DNA of 12,259 nt from JAWXUK01 sp044432725 (lineage in GTDB: Bacteria > Bacillota > Clostridia > Oscillospirales > Oscillospiraceae): positions 1 through 12,259 of the forward strand of contig JAWXUL010000047.1 of the NCBI GenBank assembly GCA_044432725.1. Reading direction: 5' to 3'. Shown one piece after another: positions 6,186-12,259 of this stretch. A program made the position numbers and the translations under genes. The notes below the pieces were generated by a model, which saw only the letters and a list, made by a program, of their open reading frames with translations, did not search any database and was not told the origin of the DNA. Positions within the stretch are counted from its first letter, which is position 1. Each line of letters begins with the position of its first letter.

Positions 6186-6545
6186 ATGAAAGAAATTTTA
6201 TTGCAACGTGGTCAAGTCTACTTTGCACATCTAGGAGTTGCATTGGGTTCAGAACAAGGTGGAACTCGTCCTGTATTAGTAGTTCAAAATAATAAAGGGA
6301 ATTGTCATAGTCCAACAGTTGTTGTTGTGCCAATCACCTCTCAAATAAAAGCACCACTTCCGACTCATGTAAAATTAACTAAAGTCCCACGTCTCATTCC
6401 TACATCTTGTGCATTGGTAGAACAAATTCGCACAATCGACCGTGGACGGCTTTCCACATATCTTGGTAAAGTGCCACCGTTTCTCATGTTGAAAATAAAT
6501 GAAGCACTTAGAGTCAGCATGGGTTTAGACCCCGAATACAATTAA
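6186..6545 (+). CDS. PemK/MazF-family toxin-like protein
   Basis: ATG 6186 follows AAGGAG with good spacing. The upstream in-frame ATG at 6138 lies inside RNA structure and has no ribosome site. The 119-residue product has MazF/PemK hallmarks: RGQVYFAHLG (8-17), GSEQGGTRPVLVVQN (21-35) with the conserved Arg28, SPTVVVVPITSQ (42-53) with the conserved Thr/Ser, and LPTHVKL and LVEQIRTIDRGRL further on. MazF/PemK proteins are sequence-specific endoribonucleases of type II toxin-antitoxin pairs. The usual upstream MazE/PemI antitoxin is missing. Instead there is a structured RNA upstream and a 51-residue ORF 19 bp downstream. So it may be an orphan with a non-toxin role, may pair with the small downstream protein, or may be restrained at RNA level. 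Confidence 0.85.
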   Translation: MKEILLQRGQVYFAHLGVALGSEQGGTRPVLVVQNNKGNCHSPTVVVVPITSQIKAPLPTHVKLTKVPRLIPTSCALVEQIRTIDRGRLSTYLGKVPPFLMLKINEALRVSMGLDPEYN

Positions 6546-6564
6546 CAGAAAGGAGTTGGCAGAA

Positions 6565-6720
6565 ATGGAACCAGATAACAAACTTTATACCTTATACCAC
6601 ACCAATGTCCTCATCCTACGAGATATGGTAAATACAAAAATTCTGTCACCTCAATTAGCGAATACTGTGTCAGAAGAATTTGCAAGACAATTCCATCAAA
6701 AACCAATTTATTTATGGTAA
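6565..6720 (+). CDS. Small 51-residue protein, SHOCT-like
   Basis: ATG 6565 lies nine bases after AAAGGAG (6549-6555), 19 bp behind the PemK-like gene, and runs to TAA at 6720. The product begins MEPDNKLYTLYHTNVLILRD and continues with two predicted helices ending EEFARQFHQKP. The pattern of an aliphatic helix, a short turn with ILSPQ, then a helix with EEF resembles the short SHOCT-type oligomerisation or nucleic-acid-binding motif. That is a pattern impression only. The strong ribosome site and close spacing support a real gene cotranscribed with the PemK-like gene. It could be a noncanonical antitoxin or an accessory protein of the recombinase module. Confidence 0.6.
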   Translation: MEPDNKLYTLYHTNVLILRDMVNTKILSPQLANTVSEEFARQFHQKPIYLW

Positions 6721-6815
6721 GTAATACACAGATTTTTGGAAATATCTTTGTTCAATAGTAGTATCGACTATGAACTTGCATTGTGGTAATATATGTCACT
6801 AGGAAGGAGGTACCC

Positions 6816-8366
6816 ATGGAAAATACAGCGAGACAAATTATAGAAATCAAAGCAACTGTACCCAGCGAGGATTTGAAACTGCGGGTGGCAGCCTACGCAC
6901 GAGTCAGTAGTGATTCCGAAGAACAACTCAATTCTTTTCAAAACCAAACATCCTACTATAAAAATTTTGTAGAAGAAAAAGAAAACTGGAATTTAGTAGG
7001 CTTATATGCTGACGAAGGAATTTCTGGAGTTTCATCGGATAAACGTGTGGAATTCAAGCGGTTACTGGAAGATTGCCGAGATGGAAAAATCGACAGAGTG
7101 ATCACCAAATCTGTATCCAGATTTGCAAGAAACACTTTAGACAGCATTGAAACACTGCGAGAACTGAAATCCTTGGGTGTCACGGTGTTGTTTGAAAAAG
7201 AAGGCATCGACACAGGGAAACTTTCTAGTGAGAATTTAATAACACTTCATGCAAACTTTGCTCAAGAAGAATCCTTAAACATCTCCAGAAACTGCAAAAA
7301 AGGGATTCGAATGAAGATGGAGAAAGGTATTTACACGCCAACTTCTGCTCCTTATGGTTATCAAATTCAAGATAAGCAACTAGTGATTGTGAACGATGAA
7401 GCACAAATTGTAAAACGTATTTTTTCTGAGTATTTATCTGGCAAAGGTGGTCAAGAAATTGCAAGAACATTAAATCAGGAGAAAATTCCTAAAGTCAGTA
7501 GTGCAGTAGGTTGGAGAGCAAATACCATTATTGATATATTGAGAAACGAGCGATACATCGGAGACTCTCTCTGGCAAAAAAAATATAGTTTAGATGTCCT
7601 GCCTTACACTCGAAAACGCAACAAGGGAGATATTCCACAATATTATGCTAAAAATACTCACGAAGCAATCGTAAGCAATATTGTATTTGAATTAGCGAAC
7701 ATCCTTTTGAATGAACGAGCTAGTCTGGTGAAAAAAGAACTAAATGACACAATTCTAGCACAAAAAATACGTTGCAAAAACTGTGGCTTAGTATATCGTT
7801 ATCGCAAAACCAAAGATAAGATTTATTGGGTGTGTCGAAAGCACGATGAGAGTGCAAAAGATTGTGACAGCCACAGAATTAGAGAAGAACTGATTTATCG
7901 TGCATTTGTGAATCTTTACAACAAACTTCGGAATAACTACAAAACCATCTTAGTGCCTCTTCAAAATAGTTTGGAAAAATTGCAACTGGATGGCAAGCAA
8001 AGTAATGAGGACGTACAAGCCATCAACAAGAAGATTGCTGACCTGACAGAACAGAACTTGAATCTTTCAGCTTTGATGTCCCAAGGTATTCTGGATTCCA
8101 CCTTATTTGTACCACAAATTGATGCCATCAAAAAAGAAATGGCAGAACTGAAACGTCGAAAAAAACGTTTTATTTCTAAACTGGATCAGGATGATAGGGC
8201 AGATAAAATCGGTGAACTGATTGCCACCTTAAAACAAGGTCCTAGCACCATCTCCAAATTTCACCCAGAACTTTTTGAAGAAATGGTGGACCACATCATT
8301 GCATTTGACAAGGAAAAGATAGAATTTGTTCTCTACGGAGGACTTATCCTAGAAGAAAGGCTTTAA
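6816..8366 (+). CDS. Large serine recombinase, first of three
   Basis: ATG 6816 follows AAGGAGG (6804-6810), rejecting the GTG at 6783. The 516-residue protein has a complete resolvase-type catalytic domain (about 23-170): nucleophile Ser31 in YARVSSD, YADEGISG (64-71), and catalytic arginines in SVSRFARNT (Arg102, Arg105). A recombinase DNA-binding domain (about 185-300) contains ARTLNQEKIP and IIDILRNERYIGD. The zinc ribbon has Cys320, Cys323, Cys340 and Cys350. A coiled-coil region follows (about 375-450) and a C-terminal segment ends GGLILEERL. This matches the TnpX/TndX-type large serine recombinases that excise and integrate mobile elements through short core sites. It heads a run of three recombinase-family genes spaced by a few bases, so the three are probably made together and may act as a complex. 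Confidence 0.93.
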   Translation: MENTARQIIEIKATVPSEDLKLRVAAYARVSSDSEEQLNSFQNQTSYYKNFVEEKENWNLVGLYADEGISGVSSDKRVEFKRLLEDCRDGKIDRVITKSVSRFARNTLDSIETLRELKSLGVTVLFEKEGIDTGKLSSENLITLHANFAQEESLNISRNCKKGIRMKMEKGIYTPTSAPYGYQIQDKQLVIVNDEAQIVKRIFSEYLSGKGGQEIARTLNQEKIPKVSSAVGWRANTIIDILRNERYIGDSLWQKKYSLDVLPYTRKRNKGDIPQYYAKNTHEAIVSNIVFELANILLNERASLVKKELNDTILAQKIRCKNCGLVYRYRKTKDKIYWVCRKHDESAKDCDSHRIREELIYRAFVNLYNKLRNNYKTILVPLQNSLEKLQLDGKQSNEDVQAINKKIADLTEQNLNLSALMSQGILDSTLFVPQIDAIKKEMAELKRRKKRFISKLDQDDRADKIGELIATLKQGPSTISKFHPELFEEMVDHIIAFDKEKIEFVLYGGLILEERL

Positions 8367-8369
8367 AGT

Positions 8370-9143
8370 ATGGCACAAAATAGAAATATTCTGTTTGGCT
8401 ATCAAATGAGTGAGGGTGTTATCAAGGCACACCCTCACGAAAAAGAAATTGTAGAGGAAATCTTCACAGAATATGCAAAAGGTTTGTCCTACAAGTCCAT
8501 AGCCGAGGAACTTACCCAGCGAAGAATCACTTATCTTCCAGAAAAGACCACTTGGAACAAGAACATGATAGCAAGAATCCTTCAGAACGAGCAGTACAAA
8601 GGGCAAGATAAATACCCACTACTCATCAGTGAAGAGTTGTTCCTTGCTGCACAATCTTCCATGAAACCTTACACAAAAACAGTCAGCCCTGAAATCAAAG
8701 AAATAAAACCTCTGATTTTTTGTGGAGTCTGTGGTGCTGAGGTGGAACGGAAATGGATTGTAAGCAATAAAGAGCGATGGAAATGCCCCAACGATGTGAA
8801 TCACATCAGCACCCACTGTTCCGACAAGCTCCTCTTGGATCAGGTCTGGAAGTTGAAAGATGAAAGTCGATGCCTTTCTGGTTCGCAATTTGAAAATAAA
8901 CAAATTGACCTTGACTTGATTCGAACAGAACAGGCACTGAAAGAAAACGATCAACTCTCCAGAGGAGAAAAGACGGCTCAATTATTTGAACTGGCTCAAA
9001 AACGATACAATCAATGCCAAAGCAGAGAAGTCCCCCAAATCTCTCAGGAGGATTGGATAGGCAACATACTGAAAATAAATGTCACACAGAGTATAGTGAC
9101 AGAAATCATCTTAAATGATGGAAAAACAATTAGAAATGAGTGA
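8370..9143 (+). CDS. Recombinase-family protein lacking the catalytic domain
   Basis: ATG 8370 lies four bases after the first recombinase stop, with AGAAAGG (8354-8360) upstream. The 257-residue product starts directly in the recombinase DNA-binding domain: FGYQMSEGVIKAHP, then EIFTEYAKGLSYKSIAEELT and MIARILQNEQYKG (66-78). Next is a zinc ribbon (Cys118, Cys121, Cys139, Cys150), a charged helical stretch (about 185-215) and a C-terminal strand pair (VTEIILNDGKTIRN). No YxRVS nucleophile motif or catalytic arginine cluster is present, and the intergenic gap leaves no room for one, so it cannot cleave DNA alone. The reading frame is intact and conserved-looking, which argues for a functional accessory subunit, for example a directionality or site-recognition factor, rather than a decayed gene. 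I recall short middle members in other recombinase triplets. Confidence 0.88.
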   Translation: MAQNRNILFGYQMSEGVIKAHPHEKEIVEEIFTEYAKGLSYKSIAEELTQRRITYLPEKTTWNKNMIARILQNEQYKGQDKYPLLISEELFLAAQSSMKPYTKTVSPEIKEIKPLIFCGVCGAEVERKWIVSNKERWKCPNDVNHISTHCSDKLLLDQVWKLKDESRCLSGSQFENKQIDLDLIRTEQALKENDQLSRGEKTAQLFELAQKRYNQCQSREVPQISQEDWIGNILKINVTQSIVTEIILNDGKTIRNE

Positions 9144-9148
9144 TTTTT

Positions 9149-10804
9149 ATGAGTGTACAAGCACGAGAGGTCATTGTGATTCCAGCTACCAAAGGAAATC
9201 ACATTGATAGCACCATCCAGAAAAAATTGCGAGTCGCATCCTACAGTCGTGTGTCAACCGACTCTGATGACCAACTCAGCAGTTTCCATGCACAAAAAGC
9301 CTATTACAGTGACTTGATTTTGAAAAATCCCAAATGGACTGCAGCAGGCAACTTTGCAGACGAAGGGATTTCGGGAGCCACGGCTGAGAAACGGCCTGAC
9401 TTCATGCGAATGATTCGACAATGCAAAAAAGGCAAAATTGATTTGATTATCACAAAATCAGTCAGCCGATTTGCTCGGAACACAGTGGATGCCGTCCAAT
9501 ACGTTAGACAACTGAAAAGCATGGGAGTGGGTGTTCTTTTTGAAAAAGAAGGCATCAATACCATGGAAGAAAGCAGCGAATTGTTTCTAACCATTATGTT
9601 TTCCCTTGCACAAGAGGAATTATTTTCCCTCAGTGGCAACGTGAAGATGGGAATTAGAATGCAGATGAAAGAGGGCAAGGTCACCTACCAATACAGTAAA
9701 ATGTACGGATACAAAAAAGGGGATGACAACAAACCAGAGGTTATCCCAGAGGAAGCACTTTTGATTGAGCGAATGTACCAACGATATTTGCTAGGGGATA
9801 GTGTGAATAAAATTGCTGAAACCCTAAATAATGAAGGATGTACCGCACGAAAATGTGACAAATGGACAACAACGAAAGTCCGTGCCATCATAGAACACGA
9901 ACGATACTGTGGCGATGTGATTCTGCAGAAAACCTTTGTTGAGGATCCAATCAGTAAGAAAACAAAGGTCAACAATGGTGAACTTCCCAAATATCACATC
10001 AAGAATAACCATCAAGCCATCGTCACCAGAGAAACTTGGAATCTAGTCCAAGCCGAGGTGATCCGCCGAAGCAACAAACAGAAAACCTCTGAGAAAGCAA
10101 TTTCTGGAAGGGGGAAATACAACGGCAAGCTGGCACTAAGCGAGATTCTGGTGTGTGGGTGTTGTGGTTCTCCTTATAGTCGAAAATCGTGGGTCAAACG
10201 AAATAAAGAAAAACAATACGTCTGGGGTTGCAAAGCACACTCACATGACAAAACTTGTCCAGACTCCATGAACATTGATGAGAAATCACTGCACGATGGT
10301 ATCGTGGAGGCACTCTTCCCAAAAGAAACACAGAACAATATTCTTCAATTCCCATTGCTACAAAAAATTCAACAGGCAATGGAAAATGAAATGAATACTC
10401 AGTTTGATATCGCTGAAGCAGAAGAGAAAATAGAACGACTGAAACAACAAGCCATTCAAATGGTCAGCGAATGTGCAGCAAACAATAGCCTTCACCTGAA
10501 CCAAGAGCAAATCAAAGCACTTTCCGATGAAGCCAAAATACTGCAAAACAAAGTGGATGAGGCAAAATCGAAAGAGCAAGAACCTGAAATACAAAAAGCT
10601 GTGGAAGAAAAAATGCAGATGGTAACCAAACACCTCGCATCTTACACAGACGGCTACCCAAGAGAATATGATGACGATTTAGTTAGACAAGCCATTCAAT
10701 ACATCAAAATAATTGATAGTGGTTGCATCCAGATTGTGTTCAACAACGGAACCTCGGTAATGCAACAAATAGTGGCGAAAATCAGAAAAAAGGTAGCTGT
10801 GTAA
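9149..10804 (+). CDS. Large serine recombinase, third of three
   Basis: The start is uncertain: GTG 9140 overlaps the previous stop (GTGA), and ATG 9149 lies six bases after it. Neither has a good ribosome site, so translation is probably coupled to the middle gene. From ATG 9149 it has 551 residues. The catalytic domain holds Ser36 in YSRVSTD, ADEGISGATAEKRPDF (70-85) and SVSRFARNT with Arg107 and Arg110. The DNA-binding domain includes IAETLNNEGCTARK and VRAIIEHERYCGD. The zinc ribbon uses Cys336, Cys339, Cys361 and Cys370 (an extra Cys at 338). A long coiled coil follows (about 405-490). The C-terminus ends in a basic KIRKKVAV. It and the first gene share architecture but differ in sequence, consistent with old duplication. 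A terminator lies about 50 bp downstream, ending the module. Confidence 0.93.
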   Translation: MSVQAREVIVIPATKGNHIDSTIQKKLRVASYSRVSTDSDDQLSSFHAQKAYYSDLILKNPKWTAAGNFADEGISGATAEKRPDFMRMIRQCKKGKIDLIITKSVSRFARNTVDAVQYVRQLKSMGVGVLFEKEGINTMEESSELFLTIMFSLAQEELFSLSGNVKMGIRMQMKEGKVTYQYSKMYGYKKGDDNKPEVIPEEALLIERMYQRYLLGDSVNKIAETLNNEGCTARKCDKWTTTKVRAIIEHERYCGDVILQKTFVEDPISKKTKVNNGELPKYHIKNNHQAIVTRETWNLVQAEVIRRSNKQKTSEKAISGRGKYNGKLALSEILVCGCCGSPYSRKSWVKRNKEKQYVWGCKAHSHDKTCPDSMNIDEKSLHDGIVEALFPKETQNNILQFPLLQKIQQAMENEMNTQFDIAEAEEKIERLKQQAIQMVSECAANNSLHLNQEQIKALSDEAKILQNKVDEAKSKEQEPEIQKAVEEKMQMVTKHLASYTDGYPREYDDDLVRQAIQYIKIIDSGCIQIVFNNGTSVMQQIVAKIRKKVAV

Positions 10805-10852
10805 TAAAATGGTTCGCCCTAACAGGGTTTACATAGGAATATAACCTATTAG

Positions 10853-10881
10853 AAAAGCAAGGCTGAAAGGTCTTGCTTTTT
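10853..10881 (+). terminator. Terminator of the recombinase operon
   Basis: AAAAGCAAG (10853-10861) and CTTGCTTTT (10872-10880) form a perfect 9-bp stem around a 10-base loop, ending in a T-run (10877-10881). The A-tract on the 5' arm means it could also work on the minus strand. Confidence 0.8.
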
Positions 10882-10932
10882 GACATATTAAAATAAAATA
10901 CTCTCAAACAGAAGAGTGGAAAGGAGAAATCT

Positions 10933-11688
10933 ATGAATAATATCGTAAGCAAAGTGGTCACAGCCATCAACGAAAGCCATGCTACTGGGAAACCAGAAGC
11001 ACAAGCACTGATGAATTTGTACACCACAATCGGTCAAGTAATCGCTGGGCAAGATGATACCAGTATCGTGTCAGAACTCACAAAGGCAATTGCGAAAGAC
11101 TGCAGCGAAGTCAAAGGTTTCTCTGCTCGTAACCTTCGCCGTATGAGAGATTTTTATGTGACTTACTCCACCGATGAAACATTGATGGCAGAAGCAAAAA
11201 CCATTGGCTGGACCCAAAACACCGTGATTATGGAAAGCTGTTCTTCTTTGGAAGAAATGGCATTCTATATTGCATTGGTAAAAGAGGACGGTCTTTCTAA
11301 AGCGACATTGATGACAGCGATGGAATCCAATGCTTTTGAAACTGCAAAACGTAAGAAACTCATGGAAAAAACCAGTGCCGTGGTTTCTAAATCCAAAGAA
11401 ACAACTTGCACCCCTGTTGCCCCTGTGTCCCATTCTTCTCAAAACGCAAGCAAGGACACCATCGGCAACGTGACGAAAAACGTAAGCCCTCCTGTGGCGA
11501 ACGTGAAGCCTTTCCTCAGAGGGAGTGGTCCGCCCAGAAACAGGTGGAGGGTATTCGAAAGATACCTTCAGTCAAAATCACTTTCCTTATTCATTTCTAG
11601 GTTTAGAGAAATGTTCTCGCCCTCTAGTCAAAACAGACATTTAGAAATAGATGTTTATTGTGGCTGGAGTCATTGTCTACAGATATAG
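10933..11688 (+). CDS. DUF1016-N-like protein with an unrelated C-terminal tail
   Basis: ATG 10933 follows AAAGGAG (10920-10926). Residues about 1-125 match the N-terminal winged-helix domain of DUF1016/YhcG proteins: LYTTIGQVIAG, then SELTKAIAKDCSEVKGFSAR, RNLRRMRDFYVTY, IGWTQNTVIME and LEEMAFYIALVKEDGLSK. Full YhcG proteins carry a C-terminal PD-(D/E)XK nuclease domain. That domain is absent here. A Ser/Thr/Pro-rich linker (about 145-190) is followed by about 60 residues without a recognisable fold (from VKPFLRGSG). A second frame stays open over the same stretch (to 11600). So the gene may be a stand-alone DUF1016-N protein or one whose 3' end has been replaced or frameshifted. It lies after the recombinase terminator and is a separate unit. 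Function is unknown. Confidence 0.7.
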   Translation: MNNIVSKVVTAINESHATGKPEAQALMNLYTTIGQVIAGQDDTSIVSELTKAIAKDCSEVKGFSARNLRRMRDFYVTYSTDETLMAEAKTIGWTQNTVIMESCSSLEEMAFYIALVKEDGLSKATLMTAMESNAFETAKRKKLMEKTSAVVSKSKETTCTPVAPVSHSSQNASKDTIGNVTKNVSPPVANVKPFLRGSGPPRNRWRVFERYLQSKSLSLFISRFREMFSPSSQNRHLEIDVYCGWSHCLQI

Positions 11689-12020
11689 TGAACAATATGT
11701 AGTGATAATAAGGTAAGTGTCTAGCATTCTCATTGTGATTCCGTTTCTCGGAATTTCAGTAATTTACCTCAAAATAATTTATGTAGATTGAAGTATTTGA
11801 AGTTATCTGATAGTTAAGATCTGTTGAACTGGGTTTGTCTGTGATGTTCTATCACCAGACCTAACGTCTATTGTAGAAATAGTTTCTGTTGGTCTACAAA
11901 GACTTATAGTAGAAATCCTAGCAGTTTATCTATCAGCGATGTCTAAATTCTTTTCGTGTTAGTGTTTATGTTATGGTTAAATTTGTGGTTTGAAAAAATA
12001 TGTAAAAACTGATATACCTC
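11689..12020. other. Non-coding stretch with consecutive hairpins
   Basis: No ORF with a ribosome site is seen. Hairpins: ATTCCG/CGGAAT with loop TTTCT (11738-11754); GTCT-GTGAT/ATCAC-AGAC with one bulged C, plus GTT/AAC outside (11833-11865); then directly GTCT-TTGTAGA/TCTACAAAGAC with one bulged A (11866-11903). The last two abut, as in folded RNAs. Confidence 0.5.
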
Positions 12021-12050
12021 TTGACAGCAGTGTAATATCCGTGATACAAT
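12021..12050 (+). promoter_or_regulatory. Strong promoter near the right edge
   Basis: A perfect -35 TTGACA (12021-12026) and -10 TACAAT (12045-12050) with an 18-bp spacer. Start expected near 12057. This is the best consensus match in the window. Confidence 0.7.
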
Positions 12051-12056
12051 TAGGGT

Positions 12057-12240
12057 ACTTGAAGAGTTGGGGTGTTTTTCGACTCAGACTCGGTTTGATT
12101 TTGTCTAAGCTAATGACAGCATTTGTGATTGGGTTAGACAAATCACCCATAGACGAACCTAAGGGCTCGCCTATGGGTATTTTATTACTTTTTTCGCTGG
12201 CTCTACAGGTTATTTCCAGATAATCTTCATTTTTATCATA
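12057..12240 (+). promoter_or_regulatory. Structured leader RNA with attenuator-like hairpin
   Basis: Three successive stems follow the promoter: GAGTTG/CGACTC (12064-12085, one wobble); GATT-TTGTCTAA with TTAGACAA-ATC (12097-12144, one bulge, 25-base loop); and ACCCATAG-CGA-CC with GG-TCG-CTATGGGT (12145-12178, two mismatches), followed by T-rich ATTTTATTACTTTTTT. The last looks like an attenuator, although the T-run begins about 10 bases late. An in-frame ORF from ATG 12113 crosses it, without a good ribosome site. No known riboswitch class recognised. Confidence 0.55.
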
Positions 12241-12243
12241 AAT

Positions 12244-12259
12244 AAGAGGATTTTCACCA
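12244..12259 (+). promoter_or_regulatory. Ribosome binding site of a gene starting at the window edge
   Basis: AAGAGGA (12244-12250) is followed by TTTTCACC and a final A at 12259. If the next bases are TG, a start codon would lie at ideal spacing. Confidence 0.4.

Noticed and set aside
8349..9684. Minus-strand ORFs across the recombinase genes
   Set aside because: They are shadows of strongly supported + strand genes, without ribosome sites or domains.
11406..11600. Alternative frame over the DUF1016-like C-terminus as a separate gene
   Set aside because: No ribosome site and no recognisable domain. Retained only as a hint of a possible frameshift.
11866..11918. GTAGAAAT / CTACAA segments resembling Cas12a-type CRISPR repeats
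   Set aside because: Only two partial, unequal copies 38 bases apart, no spacer pattern and no cas gene. They are explained by local hairpins.
12057..12200. Leader as a tracrRNA or small CRISPR RNA
   Set aside because: No anti-repeat partner, no array and no cas gene. The ribosome site downstream favours a leader.
11990..12223. ORF of 77 codons across the leader
   Set aside because: Starts upstream of the promoter, has no ribosome site and overlaps hairpins. At most an in-frame leader peptide from 12113.

Overview
The window comes from a low-GC Gram-positive bacterium (Firmicutes; Lactobacillales is my best guess, but no gene allows a genus call). Support: AT-rich intergenic DNA, strong AAAGGAG-type ribosome binding sites, TTG/GTG starts, many rho-independent terminators, and genes typical of Firmicute integrative elements. 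All recognised genes lie on the + strand.

Left third (1-3150), accessory cargo: the 3' part of a class-3-lipase-like hydrolase with a visible Ser-Asp-His triad; a small basic two-helix membrane protein; a zinc-ribbon plus membrane-anchor protein whose two halves lie in different frames; about 700 bp of gene-poor DNA with a long imperfect hairpin; and a stand-alone HNH-type protein.

Middle (3151-6720), control block of an integrative element: a promoter and structured leader before a cotranscribed XRE repressor and ImmA/IrrE-like metallopeptidase pair; two overlapping terminator hairpins; a sigma-factor-like gene; about 400-450 nt of dense RNA structure without a convincing ORF; a PemK/MazF-family gene without a visible MazE partner; and a 51-residue ORF.

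Right (6816-10804), recombination module: three consecutive large-serine-recombinase-family genes. The first and third have complete catalytic domains. The middle one has only the DNA-binding recombinase domain and zinc ribbon. I recall this triplet layout from some Firmicute integrative conjugative elements. No relaxase, coupling protein, type IV secretion gene or replication gene is in the window, so whether this is a conjugative element, a mobilisable element or an island cannot be decided here. Downstream are a DUF1016-N-like gene with an unrelated-looking tail and about 570 bp without a gene. That last stretch holds several strong hairpins, a near-consensus promoter and a leader/attenuator-like structure ending at a ribosome binding site on the window edge.

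Inferred logic: XRE and the metallopeptidase could form an ImmR/ImmA-like derepression switch, the sigma-like protein and structured RNAs could set expression, and the recombinase trio would excise and integrate the element. The strongest candidates for undescribed biology are the structured RNA before the PemK-like gene (about 5724-6140), the overlapping terminators (4875-5013), the XRE leader (about 3443-3612) and the 3' leader RNA (12021-12259).
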